Source of the DNA: Vibrio albus
GTDB lineage: Bacteria; Pseudomonadota; Gammaproteobacteria; Enterobacterales; Vibrionaceae
Length of the DNA stretch: 64,000 bases
Assembly (NCBI RefSeq): GCF_003144035.1
Contig: NZ_QFWT01000003.1
Span: 372,001 to 436,000 of the forward strand
Reading direction: 5' to 3'
Below are positions 17,983-28,300 of the stretch, piece by piece. A program made the translations under genes and the position numbers. Each line of letters begins with the position of its first letter. Within the stretch, counting starts at the first letter, position 1. The notes under the pieces are model-generated. The model saw only the letters and a list, made by a program, of their open reading frames with translations, searched no databases and was not told where the DNA came from.

Positions 17983-19299
17983 TTATTGCTCTAGCTGAAT
18001 GGTTCCGAGGTTTTTACGGATAAGGTACGCTTTTTGAAGCTGATGTTTAATCTCCGGAGAGTTTTCTTTGTAGATTAGCGCCATTTCCCACAGTGAAATG
18101 GCTTTTTCAATATCGGTGTAGAACACTTTTTTACCCTGTGTGTAGAGATTATGAGACAGCTGATTACGGATCTCTTTCAATAGGTTATCTGCCTGGGCCC
18201 GGTTTTCATTGCTGGCATAATCCAGTGCTGTACTGGCCTCGCCGAGAGCGGTATCCAGTTTATTCTGTTCTATCAGAGTTTGTGCCTGTTGCAGGTGAGC
18301 GTCGAACAGCCAGTTTTTCAGATCGTCAGGAATGGTTTGTCCGGTCGGAATATAGCTGGCTGCTTTGATGAGTGCGGCATACTCGTGTTTTTCATAATGG
18401 CTGCGATAAGGGGCTAACAACAAGTCCTGCTCTGTATCCGTATCAGGCTTCTGTTCCTGCCCGGTTTCACGCAGGGGCAGTGGTTCTGTTTTTGTTGTGG
18501 TATCTTCCGTTCTTTTTAGATCGGCATCCTTCAGGTAGTCATCCGCAGCCGTTCTTGGTTTTGGTTTGTCAGCCCTCATGGCTAAGGTCAGGTTATCTTT
18601 GGTACCGGCCATTTCCTGTGCGTCTATACGAACATTGGTGGCGTCTTCCGGTTCTGCTGTTTTCTTAACGGTGGCTACCGCCATTTCAGAAGGTGTTTTT
18701 TTAGTGACTTCCACCACAATGGGTTTTGTCTCTTCCACCGAAGCGGGCTCAGTCGGCTCGGCAATTTCTGGTTGTTCTGTTGGGCGGAGAGTATTAGTCC
18801 ATACATGTGAGTTCCGAGAAAGAATCACAGGATTATCTCTGAAGTGTTCAGTAGTGAGAACCGGAGTCGTTGTATAACTGGTGATGAGTTCGTCACCTTG
18901 TTTGTGTCTTCGTTGTGCATAGGTTATCTTGCGCAGCAGCAGAAAGGCTTCTTTGTTTTCCGGGTCTATAGCAAGGCTGCGCAGCAGGTTATTTCTGGCC
19001 GCTTTTGTGTGGCCTCTTTGCAAATCATGCTTAGCCTGGGTTAACAGCGGTGTGGTTTGAGTATCAATGAGTACATTTAACAGCTTAATCTCATTGTTCA
19101 GATCGGCTGAGCCTTTCTGGTAAGCATTCAGAATTTTTAGATGAGTACGCGCCTGATGATATTGTCCGGCATCGATCATAGCTTTGGCCGTAGCTCTATG
19201 GTAGTCCTTGAAAGAGGCTTCCTGTTCTCCGACCTGAGTACTGCTACAGCCCTGAATCAGTAGACCCAGCATCATTGCTGACAGTGTACGCATTCTCAT
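17983..19299 (-). CDS. TPR-type lipoprotein
   Basis: The 438-residue product has a lipoprotein signal (MLGLLIQGC) and N-terminal repeats resembling TPRs (YHQARTHLKILNAYQKGSAD; HTKAARNNLLRSLAIDPENK). A long Pro/Thr/Glu-rich linker (about 165-275) separates them from a second helical repeat region (ALIKAASYIPTGQ; KLDTALGEASTALDYASNEN). It is the last gene of the kinase-deacetylase operon; its ATG overlaps the deacetylase stop by one base (TAATG). No enzymatic motif is seen. A scaffold role at the cell wall is inferred. Confidence 0.85.
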   Translation of the reverse strand: MRMRTLSAMMLGLLIQGCSSTQVGEQEASFKDYHRATAKAMIDAGQYHQARTHLKILNAYQKGSADLNNEIKLLNVLIDTQTTPLLTQAKHDLQRGHTKAARNNLLRSLAIDPENKEAFLLLRKITYAQRRHKQGDELITSYTTTPVLTTEHFRDNPVILSRNSHVWTNTLRPTEQPEIAEPTEPASVEETKPIVVEVTKKTPSEMAVATVKKTAEPEDATNVRIDAQEMAGTKDNLTLAMRADKPKPRTAADDYLKDADLKRTEDTTTKTEPLPLRETGQEQKPDTDTEQDLLLAPYRSHYEKHEYAALIKAASYIPTGQTIPDDLKNWLFDAHLQQAQTLIEQNKLDTALGEASTALDYASNENRAQADNLLKEIRNQLSHNLYTQGKKVFYTDIEKAISLWEMALIYKENSPEIKHQLQKAYLIRKNLGTIQLEQ

Positions 19300-20315
19300 T
19301 ACTTAAGGTCCTCCTGATGAAAAACGTCAAGCTTTTCTGCAAAGGTATCAATAGTGTCATCAGCATAAATCATGGTTCGTTTTAACAGGTATGGATTGGC
19401 AAAAGCAGGATTGCCTCCCTGCTGAACGGTGACGGACATCTTGATCCCTTGTTCGACCAACTCTTCAATTGCGTGATCACTGCTATCACCATAAGGGTAT
19501 GAAAAAATGACAGAATCTTTATGTAGTTTTTGGTTGATCAGAGCTCTGGGATATCTGATCTGATGTCGGATTTCTTCAGCAAAGTTAATATCTTGCTCTG
19601 GGGGAACGGCCAGAGAAGTGTGACTTTTTGAGTGTGATTGTATGTCCACAAATCCACTTTGTTGCATTTCTTTAAGTTCATCCCATCTCAGTCCCAGCGT
19701 CGCCCCGATAAAGTCGGTATAGACAAACAGCGTGGCGGGTACATTGAATGCTTTAAACAGTGGATAGGCAGTGGTATACACAGACTTGTACCCGTCATCA
19801 ATGGTTAGCACCACCGATTTTTCCGGGATCTCCCGGTTCCCTAACATGTACTGATCGAGTTCATTCAGTGAAATAACATAGTATCCGTTGTCGGCGAGAT
19901 ATTGCAGTTGTCTGCGAAACTGTTCCGCTGGCAGGTCAAGGCGGTCGGTGCTGGTGGTGTTGCTGGTAAACCTGTGATAGCAAAGTATTGGAATGGTTCT
20001 GTAACCATCCGGATACACACCTGAAGGGTTGAGTACCCGTTTGGGTATTGCGACTACTTCCCCGGCGACGGGGGCGTTGTCTTTGTTTACCTCACGGATT
20101 TTACCGGACAAAGCGGCGGAGCCATAATAGCGCTGAGCAATGGTTTCATAGCTGTCGCCAGCACCCGCCCTGAAGAAGATATAGTCCTGATCCTCCTGAA
20201 GCTGAGTCCCGACAGATACCGGGCCTGATGCACAGGCAGTAAGCAGTACCGCTAAGGTAGCCGGAGCGAGAACTTTATTCATTTTTTTGCTGAATCGTGG
20301 TTTCGTCAGCATCAT
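19299..20315 (-). CDS. LysM-NodB polysaccharide deacetylase lipoprotein
   Basis: The signal sequence ends in the lipobox LLTAC. A short LysM-like domain (AGAGDSYETIAQRYYGSAAL, about residues 50-95) is followed by a NodB deacetylase domain with IPILCYHRF, VLTIDDGYKSVY (the TxDDG metal/catalytic motif) and SHSKSHTSL (the HxxxH-type motif). Such enzymes remove acetyl groups from peptidoglycan or other cell-wall or envelope glycans. The start at 20315 was chosen for GAGG upstream; an ATG at 20282 is possible but lacks a site. The gene overlaps the kinase end by 41 bp, so the pair is coupled. Confidence 0.9.
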   Translation of the reverse strand: MMLTKPRFSKKMNKVLAPATLAVLLTACASGPVSVGTQLQEDQDYIFFRAGAGDSYETIAQRYYGSAALSGKIREVNKDNAPVAGEVVAIPKRVLNPSGVYPDGYRTIPILCYHRFTSNTTSTDRLDLPAEQFRRQLQYLADNGYYVISLNELDQYMLGNREIPEKSVVLTIDDGYKSVYTTAYPLFKAFNVPATLFVYTDFIGATLGLRWDELKEMQQSGFVDIQSHSKSHTSLAVPPEQDINFAEEIRHQIRYPRALINQKLHKDSVIFSYPYGDSSDHAIEELVEQGIKMSVTVQQGGNPAFANPYLLKRTMIYADDTIDTFAEKLDVFHQEDLK

Positions 20316-22050
20316 TGGTGACTTCCTCTTCACGCGCTGATGTTTGTTCCTCGTTTTCTCTCTCTTGTGGTTCATCAGCTATGTCGGCTGGGTTCTCTTC
20401 GTGTTCTGGCTCATTCTCAGTCTCTGCGTCGTGTTCGGGTTCTTTATTGCTTATTGGCTGCATCTCGTTTTGTACTTTGTCGGCAATGTCATTGTAAAGC
20501 TGGAATAACTCACCGATTTCATCCTTGCGGTTTCTGGAAATCCGTCTGTCCAGGCTGCCAGCCTTAAAGTCGACCATCGCCTTGTGCAGAATCCTGAGCT
20601 GAATCGAAATAGAGTTACCGAAGATAAAGATGACGACCACGACAGACAGCAATGTGATGCCACCAACGGAAATAAACAGTCCGGTAGACACCTTTTTAAG
20701 CTCTTCCAGGCTGCTTTGTAACAGGCCTAGCTGAATATGACCAACGATGGTGCCGTGGAAAAAAATGGGAACCTGAAAGTTAAATACCTGCTGTGCAGAA
20801 TCATTAAGCAGACTGAATATGCGAATACCATCCTTATCGTAAAATTCTTCATTTACCTGGAATTCGGGCATAGGCTGCCCCACAAGTGTTGGAGTCATTG
20901 CTGCCCGGATAGTACCGCTGTGATCCTGAATAATCAGGTGCTCAAACGATTTCCTTTCACTGGCATCTTTCACCAGAGATTCCAGTGAGACCCAATCTTC
21001 ACCCAGAACCGGGATCGCACTCTCGGAGGCGATAAAGCGGGCCAGAGACAGCCCGGAATCAATGGCATAGTCGGTAAGGGTCTTGCTTTGAATGTTCAGC
21101 ACGACAAACATACTGGCTGCCAGAACCAGGGTAATAATGGACGTCATTATCAGCGTCCATTTTACGTGCATAGGCATATATTTGTTTTTATTTTTCAGTT
21201 CTTCCTGTTCATAGAGGGCATCCAACTCCCACTGCAGTATCTCTGCCATTTCAGAGCCTGATGATGGGCGTTTGTCCGCTTTTTTTTCCAGAAGCCGTTT
21301 CAGAAGGTGCTGAAGACCGGCCGGAATTTCCTCGGGTAACTGTTCCAGTAATTCTGGTTGTTGTTGGGTTATTTGGGTAATAAGCGTGATGATGGATTTG
21401 GATTTGAAGGCTTTTTCACCTGTAATCATTTCGTACAAAAGTACGCCAAGGGAAAACAGGTCAGAGCGCCCGTCCAGTTTTTCGCCTAATGCCTGTTCTG
21501 GTGACATGTAGCGCGGGGTTCCCAGCAGCGTGCCCGCTTGTGTCTTTTCGTTGGCGGCAGAATCGTCCCGGTGCGCAATGCCGAAATCCGTTAGCTTGAC
21601 GGTTTCACCATCAGGCAGGAACATGATGTTATCCGGCTTAACATCACGGTGAACAATCCCTTTACTGTGAGCATAATCCAGCGCCAAGGCTAACTGTTTC
21701 ATGATTCGAAGGGTCTTTTTAATATCAAATGTCTGGTTATCTTCCAGCAGATCGCCCAGAGATTTACCTTCAATAAGCTCCATGACTATATACGGGGTAT
21801 CCTCGTAAGTACCGATATCATAAATAGTGACGATGTTGGGGTGGGAGAGAAATCCGGCGGCCTTTGCTTCACTTAAAAACCGGTTGTAATATTCGGAATC
21901 CAGGCAGTTATTCTTCTTGAGTACTTTGATGGCTACCGTACGGTTTATTTCGCTGTCATAGGCCTTGTATACATGAGCCATGGAGCCTGCCCCTAGTAAC
22001 TCATCGATACGGTATCGGTTTATATATTTACCTTTTAATTCGAATTCCAT
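20275..22050 (-). CDS. Membrane Ser/Thr protein kinase (PpkA/Hanks type)
   Basis: The kinase domain (about 11-275) is complete: glycine loop GAGSMAHV (20-27), Lys42, HRDVKPDN (134-141) with catalytic Asp136, DFG (155-157) and GTPRYMSPEQ. A membrane segment (298-320), an extracytoplasmic sensor region (about 321-456) and a second membrane segment (457-480) follow, then a HAMP-like linker (481-533) and an acidic Glu-rich tail. PpkA-type kinases control T6SS firing in Pseudomonas and related systems. No PppA phosphatase or Fha gene is present here, so its target is unknown. The reversed layout, with kinase outside the membrane-sensor-HAMP part, is clear in the sequence. First gene of a three-gene operon. 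Confidence 0.93.
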   Translation of the reverse strand: MEFELKGKYINRYRIDELLGAGSMAHVYKAYDSEINRTVAIKVLKKNNCLDSEYYNRFLSEAKAAGFLSHPNIVTIYDIGTYEDTPYIVMELIEGKSLGDLLEDNQTFDIKKTLRIMKQLALALDYAHSKGIVHRDVKPDNIMFLPDGETVKLTDFGIAHRDDSAANEKTQAGTLLGTPRYMSPEQALGEKLDGRSDLFSLGVLLYEMITGEKAFKSKSIITLITQITQQQPELLEQLPEEIPAGLQHLLKRLLEKKADKRPSSGSEMAEILQWELDALYEQEELKNKNKYMPMHVKWTLIMTSIITLVLAASMFVVLNIQSKTLTDYAIDSGLSLARFIASESAIPVLGEDWVSLESLVKDASERKSFEHLIIQDHSGTIRAAMTPTLVGQPMPEFQVNEEFYDKDGIRIFSLLNDSAQQVFNFQVPIFFHGTIVGHIQLGLLQSSLEELKKVSTGLFISVGGITLLSVVVVIFIFGNSISIQLRILHKAMVDFKAGSLDRRISRNRKDEIGELFQLYNDIADKVQNEMQPISNKEPEHDAETENEPEHEENPADIADEPQERENEEQTSAREEEVTNDADETTIQQKNE

Positions 22051-22233
22051 GACATACCCTTATGCGTTAGAGCTGTTCAGAAAACAGAGCTTTTTGTAAG
22101 TGTAGTTCTGTTCAGCCGCAGGAAGGGGTACGTAAATGATATTCTTGAAATTAAGACGGTATTTGGTTTATTTCCCGGTTAGTGTAAAGTCGCTCTGGTA
22201 ATCAATGGGGAAAAATAACGGTAGACAAAGAGT

Positions 22234-22620
22234 ATGACGAAACAAAAGCTTATCCTGATTCGTGGCATTCCGGGTTCTGGCAAAACGACCCTGGCCAAAC
22301 AAATGGATGCCGAATTGGTAGAAGCCGATATGTTCTTTATTGATAAGAATGGTGAATACATGTTTGCTCAGGAACGGCTCAGAGATGCACACCTATGGTG
22401 TCAGTTGGAAACCAAGCGACTTCTTTATGCCGGATATAGTGTGGTCGTCGCCAATACCTTTATTAAACGGTGGGAAATAAAGTTCTACGCGAAACTGGCG
22501 GACAAGATGGGGATTCCGGTAGACATTATTGAAGCTACAGGAAACTACGCTAGCATACATGATGTTCCGGAAGAGAAGATCCGGTCTATGAAAGCGCAGT
22601 TTGAAGAACTGTCGGATTAA
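22234..22620 (+). CDS. Small P-loop ATPase / nucleoside-kinase-like protein
   Basis: The 128-residue protein opens with LILIRGIPGSGKTTLAKQMD, a Walker A P-loop (GIPGSGKT), and continues with VEADMFFID and a later VVVANTFIKRWEI, as in small AAA_33 / polynucleotide-kinase-like proteins. Its substrate cannot be told. The ribosome site is weak (AAAGAG). It is transcribed away from the kinase operon and converges on the antiporter gene, with stop codons overlapping by 3 bp. Confidence 0.8.
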   Translation: MTKQKLILIRGIPGSGKTTLAKQMDAELVEADMFFIDKNGEYMFAQERLRDAHLWCQLETKRLLYAGYSVVVANTFIKRWEIKFYAKLADKMGIPVDIIEATGNYASIHDVPEEKIRSMKAQFEELSD

Positions 22621-23801
22621 CCTTTCTTACCGGGCATCTCTCCTGCCTTATTCAGGTTCCAGTGTGTGGCTAGCGGTCCGAATAGCTCAAACAGTACTGT
22701 CGTGGTAACGGCTATAGTGAGTATGGTATCACCCAACTCTGGGAACCGTTCACTGACCAGAAGTGCCATACCGATAGCAACACCGGCCTGTGGTAACAGG
22801 CATCCGCCTAAGTGGTGAATAACCTGAGAGGGGGCTTTTGTCAGCCGGGAGGACAACTGGGCACCGAGCCATTTACCCAGGGTCCGGGCGATGATGTAGG
22901 TCAGCATCAGATATCCCAGAGCGTGGAACGTAGAGAAATCCAGACTGATACCGGAAAGAATAAAAAAGATAATCAAAAATGGATCACTGGCAGTTTCGAT
23001 GTCATAGAAGGGTCTTTCTATATGTTTTGCCATACGTGACACCGTTGCACCTAATGTCATGCATGCTAACAGGTAAGAGACTTCCAGATAGAGCGCACTG
23101 CCTCCACAGATAAAGACAAAACCCATGGCTTCAACAACCGTCGGTTCACCCGGCCGGTTACGCCCTATGATATATGACATGGGGATACCAATGGCGATTC
23201 CCAGGCTCAATGCGCCTGCTATTTCCCTAAAGCCATGAATGATATAAATGATGCCATCTTGACCGCCATTTAAATTACTGGCGACGACGAGTAGTAAGCT
23301 GAAGATAATAATTCCCCAGGCATCGTCAACAGCCACCACACTTTTAAGGATTCTGGAAACAGGCCCTTTCGCCTTAAACTCCCGAATCACATCAATGGTT
23401 GCTGCCGGATCCGTTGCCGTTGCGATACCGGCTAATACAAGGGCTAAACTGAGGTTGGATGTGATCAGTAATATAGCGATAAAGACACAGATAGCGGGCA
23501 CAAGAGAAACACCAAGCGAGATAAATAGGATCTGCCAGCGTTCAGATATAATGTCTCGACCGAAAAAGCTTTCTCCGAGTAGAAAGCCGACCATGGCTAA
23601 TGCCAGATGAGAAACGGTATGGAAATACTGAGAAAATTCGGCAGGAATTAAATTTAACCCTGTGGGGCCGGAAACAATTCCGATGCAAAGGAGTATTGTC
23701 ACACGAGGTATGTGTGCTTTAGAGCTGATAATATGAGCAGTCCAGCCGATAAGAAATAGAACACCTAAAATGAGTAAGTCAGGGACTTTATCGGACTGCA
23801 T
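22617..23801 (-). CDS. Cation:proton antiporter (CPA family)
   Basis: The 394-residue protein has about eleven to twelve hydrophobic segments and the exchanger motifs ATDPAATIDVI and VVAVDDAWGIIIF, the latter carrying the paired acidic residues of the transport site. It would exchange Na+ or K+ for H+ across the inner membrane. There is no C-terminal TrkA-N/RCK domain, so it is a short form. Ion choice cannot be read from the sequence. Confidence 0.88.
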   Translation of the reverse strand: MQSDKVPDLLILGVLFLIGWTAHIISSKAHIPRVTILLCIGIVSGPTGLNLIPAEFSQYFHTVSHLALAMVGFLLGESFFGRDIISERWQILFISLGVSLVPAICVFIAILLITSNLSLALVLAGIATATDPAATIDVIREFKAKGPVSRILKSVVAVDDAWGIIIFSLLLVVASNLNGGQDGIIYIIHGFREIAGALSLGIAIGIPMSYIIGRNRPGEPTVVEAMGFVFICGGSALYLEVSYLLACMTLGATVSRMAKHIERPFYDIETASDPFLIIFFILSGISLDFSTFHALGYLMLTYIIARTLGKWLGAQLSSRLTKAPSQVIHHLGGCLLPQAGVAIGMALLVSERFPELGDTILTIAVTTTVLFELFGPLATHWNLNKAGEMPGKKG

Positions 23802-23867
23802 ATATCCACGCCTCTTTTTACTTAATGGGACTCCTTTTAATAATAAGTGATTATTGACAGTATGTGG

Positions 23868-25145
23868 TTAAATCTCTTGGAAGTTCATTTCTTTTGCACC
23901 AATGGATGCACAGTAATATCTATCAATGTCATTCTGGACGAATGAAAATACGTCCTTGTCGATTTTATTATTTTCAACCAGTGAGGTCATTTCTCTTATT
24001 ATTTCATCGGGTTGCATGCGCTCTTTTCTGTAGGGACGCTTCTGAGACAACGCCTGAAAAATATCTGCTATTGCGATGATTCTTGACGGTAAATCCAAAT
24101 CAATTGCTTTTTTATGGTACGGATAACCGGAACCATCCAGACGTTCGTGGTGGTTTGAGGCCCATTTACCAATGTCTGAATTTTTGAAAAAAATACGTAG
24201 GGCGAAGTCGGTATCTACCGTATGACGACGAATTTTTGAGTATTCTTCATCTGTTAGTCTATTGTTTTTATTTAAAATTTCATCAGGTGTACGTAACTTT
24301 CCAATATCATGTAATAAGCCAGCAACATAAATCATTTCGCACATTCTGGGCTCGAAGTCCATATCGGTAGCGAGCATTTTTGCTAATAAGGCGACTCTTT
24401 CTGAGTGTTCAAATGTAAAACTACTTTTGGCATCAACGATTCGGGCAACAAAACGAGCCAGTTGTATAATATTATTAAGGCTTAATTTGTGACAATATTG
24501 CAGTTGCGAATCTTTTCTCTCAGAAGCAAATACCTCAAGACATGTTGCATCCATATTGAACCAAAAACCTTCGGTCGCAATCAGGCCACACATGGCTTTA
24601 ACCATATCCGGTTCAAACATAAGGCCGGACTGAGACTGAATATGATCGGAGATTAACCCTGCTTGTAAGGTGACGGCGTCATGATGAATAGACTGAGTGT
24701 AATAGTTACGTAAAAAATCAACTCTATCGGCTATGTAGACAATGGCAGCAATATCTTTATCGTAATCGGAGATGTCGAGTTTAATCAGATCTGTCCAACG
24801 GGTATGGTGGTAAAGAACAGGGATAGAAAAATCCTGTAATAACGGACATTTTTCCAACTCGGAATACCCTTTAAGACAATGCGCCCGTTCATTTTCAGGA
24901 ACCAGATAACCAACCAGATTTTGATGCTCTTCTGTTGATGAGACCCCACAGTCATGTATCAGACCGGTATAATACGCGAATGCGGCTTTTTTCTCTTCCC
25001 AGCCTAAATATTGAGCACATCGGTACGCCATATAGCCTACCCGGTGACCATGGTTAATATCGTCTATTCCCACGTAGTCTAAGGCTCTGGCTATCATCAG
25101 TAGGGCTTGATGAAGATCGATTTCTAAGTCGGTTAATGTATTCAT
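23868..25145 (-). CDS. HD-GYP cyclic-di-GMP phosphodiesterase
   Basis: The 425-residue protein has an N-terminal HD-like half (HRVGYMAYRCAQYLGW; YYTGLIHDCGVS) and a C-terminal HD-GYP domain with LLHDIGKLRTP (about 277) and HHERLDGSGYPYHK (about 330), the full set of residues for c-di-GMP hydrolysis. Two HD domains in tandem are unusual but occur in this group. No membrane segment is seen, so it is cytoplasmic. No clear ribosome site precedes the ATG. Its neighbour upstream is a very large GGDEF cyclase on the same strand, and the two could work as an opposed pair. Confidence 0.9.
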   Translation of the reverse strand: MNTLTDLEIDLHQALLMIARALDYVGIDDINHGHRVGYMAYRCAQYLGWEEKKAAFAYYTGLIHDCGVSSTEEHQNLVGYLVPENERAHCLKGYSELEKCPLLQDFSIPVLYHHTRWTDLIKLDISDYDKDIAAIVYIADRVDFLRNYYTQSIHHDAVTLQAGLISDHIQSQSGLMFEPDMVKAMCGLIATEGFWFNMDATCLEVFASERKDSQLQYCHKLSLNNIIQLARFVARIVDAKSSFTFEHSERVALLAKMLATDMDFEPRMCEMIYVAGLLHDIGKLRTPDEILNKNNRLTDEEYSKIRRHTVDTDFALRIFFKNSDIGKWASNHHERLDGSGYPYHKKAIDLDLPSRIIAIADIFQALSQKRPYRKERMQPDEIIREMTSLVENNKIDKDVFSFVQNDIDRYYCASIGAKEMNFQEI

Positions 25146-25260
25146 TTATAATAATTTTTTCTTTGTCTTAAAAAGGAGACGGTAGTTATGCATAAAGTGG
25201 AATCAAGATCACATTGTAACATTAATTTTCATTAAAGGTATGTGAACCTCGATAACGAAA

Positions 25261-25276
25261 TGTGATCGGAATTACA
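25261..25276. promoter_or_regulatory. Candidate CRP site upstream of the HD-GYP gene
   Basis: TGTGATCGGAATTACA matches TGTGA-N6-TCACA at 9 of 10 positions. It lies about 116 bp upstream of the HD-GYP start and would fit an activation position. Sequence match only. Confidence 0.35.
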
Positions 25277-25351
25277 TAATTGCACGGCATGTTTTCTGAC
25301 GGAAAGAAAAGTGAGCGCATAGAGTTATAACCTCATTAAGTAAAGGTGAGA

Positions 25352-28300
25352 CTAAACTTTTAACCTGTCACGGTAACAGGTTACCCTGTTACGACCTTTC
25401 TGTTTCGACATATAAAGTGCTTCATCAGCATGTGACAACACACTCTTGACGGTTTCTCCCGGCTCCTGGATTGCCACCCCGATACTGGCTGTTACCCGAC
25501 CAACCGTGTCGAAGTGATGTTCTTCTATGTTTTTTCGAAGCTTTTCAGCCATCTCAAGCAGTGAAACCTTGTCGGCATGAGGCACAATAATCAAAAACTC
25601 TTCACCTCCCCAGCGGCCGGCTATATCGTTCTGGCGAGTGGAGACAGATAGTATATGAGCGAATTCAGTCAGGGTTGAATCGCCAACGTGATGGCCGAAG
25701 GTATCATTAACCTGCTTAAAATGATCAATATCCAGAATCATGACGGCAAACTTGCTTTTATAGCGGTTGGTCAGCTCCACCTGCTGGGTGAGTATTTCAT
25801 CCAGTTTGTGGCGATTGAAGATGCCGGTCAGTCTGTCAGTCAGAGCCAGATTTTCGAGCTGTTTCTCATAGGAGAGCGTCTGTGTTATATCACGGGACAG
25901 GCCGATAAAACGCATCTCGCCTGTATCTTTGTCAACAACTAGGCGTGCATTGACTTCAGTCCATACTGTTGAACCATTCCTGCAGGGTTGTTCGATCCGC
26001 AGGGTGCGCATCTGAGATTTTTCACCATTGCGGACGGCGTCAATTTCAGCTTGCATTGACTCCAGAACCTGCTGTCGGGATCCTTCACAAATTACCTTAT
26101 CTAAAGTCTGTAGCATCACTTCTTCAGCGGTATAACCACGCAACTTCTCGACAGAAGGGCTGATATAGATGAATTTACCTTCGGTATTCATCACCCAGAC
26201 CACATCATCCATATTTTCTGCCAGCCAGAAATATTTCTTGTAGGCCTGTTGTAATTGTTGGTTTTTTTCTTCTATGGTCTTATTGATATTAAACAGCTCT
26301 CTATGACGCCAGAACCCGATAAATGCGATGAAAGCAAATCCAATAACCACTTTATACAGGAGAGAATAGTCAATCCGGGATTCATAACGAATTGCCAGCC
26401 ATTTGTTGTAGATTGACCGAATCGCTTCAGGAGAGACGGTATCCAGTGCTTTTTGCATAATATCCAGCAATAGAGCTTCATCGTTACGGGTTGCAATGCT
26501 CAGTTCGAAATTTTTGTCCAGTTTTCCGGCAATGCGGATATCTGTTATGCCTTCTTTCTGGATTGTAGAGGCCAGAGGCGGCAGAGCATCAACATAACCA
26601 AATACTTCTTGGTTCCTGACCAACTGCATACCTTCAAGACGGGAGTCGACCCGGATAATATCGATATCCGTATATTCGTTACCCAAGAGCTCTTCGGGGG
26701 CATACCCCTTTAGCATGGCCAGTTTTTTTCCCACAAGGGGGGCCATATTATCGATATAGATTTCAGTGTTTCTGGTCGCAATGACAAAGGGAAATGACAC
26801 GTATGGACGGGTGAAATTCATATATTTCAGCCGTTCTGGTGTCTCCATCGCTAGAGAGAAAATATCGCACTGGCGTTGTTTTGCCAGCTGAATACTTTCC
26901 TGCCAGCTTGTAGTAGGAACGAGTTGCAGGTTGAGTCCACTATTTTTCATCACTTCTTGCAGAATATCGGCTGCAATACCAGTATGGTTTGACTCTTCAT
27001 CAATACTTTCAAGAGGCAACCAGTCAGGATCGACGCACATCGTTATCTGCTTTTTCTGATCCAGGTATTTAAGTTCGGCCTCAGACCATGTGACGGTAGG
27101 ATCTTGCGTGCTGGTTGTCATTGGACCAAACCAGAGATTACTTAAAGAGACCAGCGTTGACGGGGGAACCGAAGCGATGGCTTTGTCTATTAACCCAAGC
27201 AAAACCGGTTGGTTATGGGGTGTGGCAATATAGAGGTTATTCGTCGCAGACGGGAGATCCCAGGTTCCCTGAATAGTGAGCCCAAGATAGTGATTCTGGT
27301 TGATCAGGTATCGAAGCACATTACCGTAGTCAGCAGCGAAGTCTGCTTTACCATTGCGTACGGCTTCAATCGCCTCAAGGGTATTTTCGGTGAGATAAAA
27401 CTTGAACTTGTCAGCATAATTATTTTGTAAATATTCTGTTTGCTCCCAACCTTTTGGTGTGGCGATCGTCGTATCGTATAAATCTTCAAGGGAGTGTACC
27501 TCTCTGAAGTTACTGCGGGTGACGAAATTCGTGGTGTCTTTAATAATCGGTTGAGAGAACTGTCCGCAGCCGCTAATTTTTTCTGAGCGGTCCGCGGGTT
27601 GAAGAAGGTCAATCTCTCCGCTGCAGAACATGTCTACCAGCTCTTCCCAGGATTTGCCGGTGACAAACTCTACTTTGATATTCAGCTGTTTAGCTAATAG
27701 CTTGATTAAACCAACAGAATACCCGGCAGGCTGATTATCTGTAAAAAAGTCATAAGGAGGCCAGTCTGTTTCGTTCGACACCCGTAACACTTTCTTTTCC
27801 TGCAAATAGTTGGCTTCCTGCTCTGTCAGCAGCAGAGAGCCAGTACTACCTTCATTTTTTGAATTTTCGTTGGCAAGAAAGTTGGTCCCGAGCCATTTAT
27901 TTACCAGCGTCATTCGTTCTGTTGTTGTCATATCATCCATGGCTTTCTGAATGATGGAATGCAGTATTGGTTCGTCGGCGCGAATGCCCAGACGCAGATC
28001 TTCTTTAGAAACGGAAGGCAACTGTAACTCACCCGCTATGCGCAAATTGGTATAGGCATGTTGTTTGATCAGGGCGTTAATATTGGTCAGGTTTTGCATT
28101 AACGCATCAACCTGACCATAGACCAGGGCTTTGGTTAGTTCTTCATAGGTTTCATAGATAATCAGATCAAATGCGTTTAATTTTTTTAGCTCACTGGCAT
28201 AAAACACATCTTTTAAAATTCCGACTTTTTTTCCGGTCAGACTGTCGAGTCCTTCATAGTCGCCAAAATCATCCCTGACATAGATCATGATCGGGATCTC

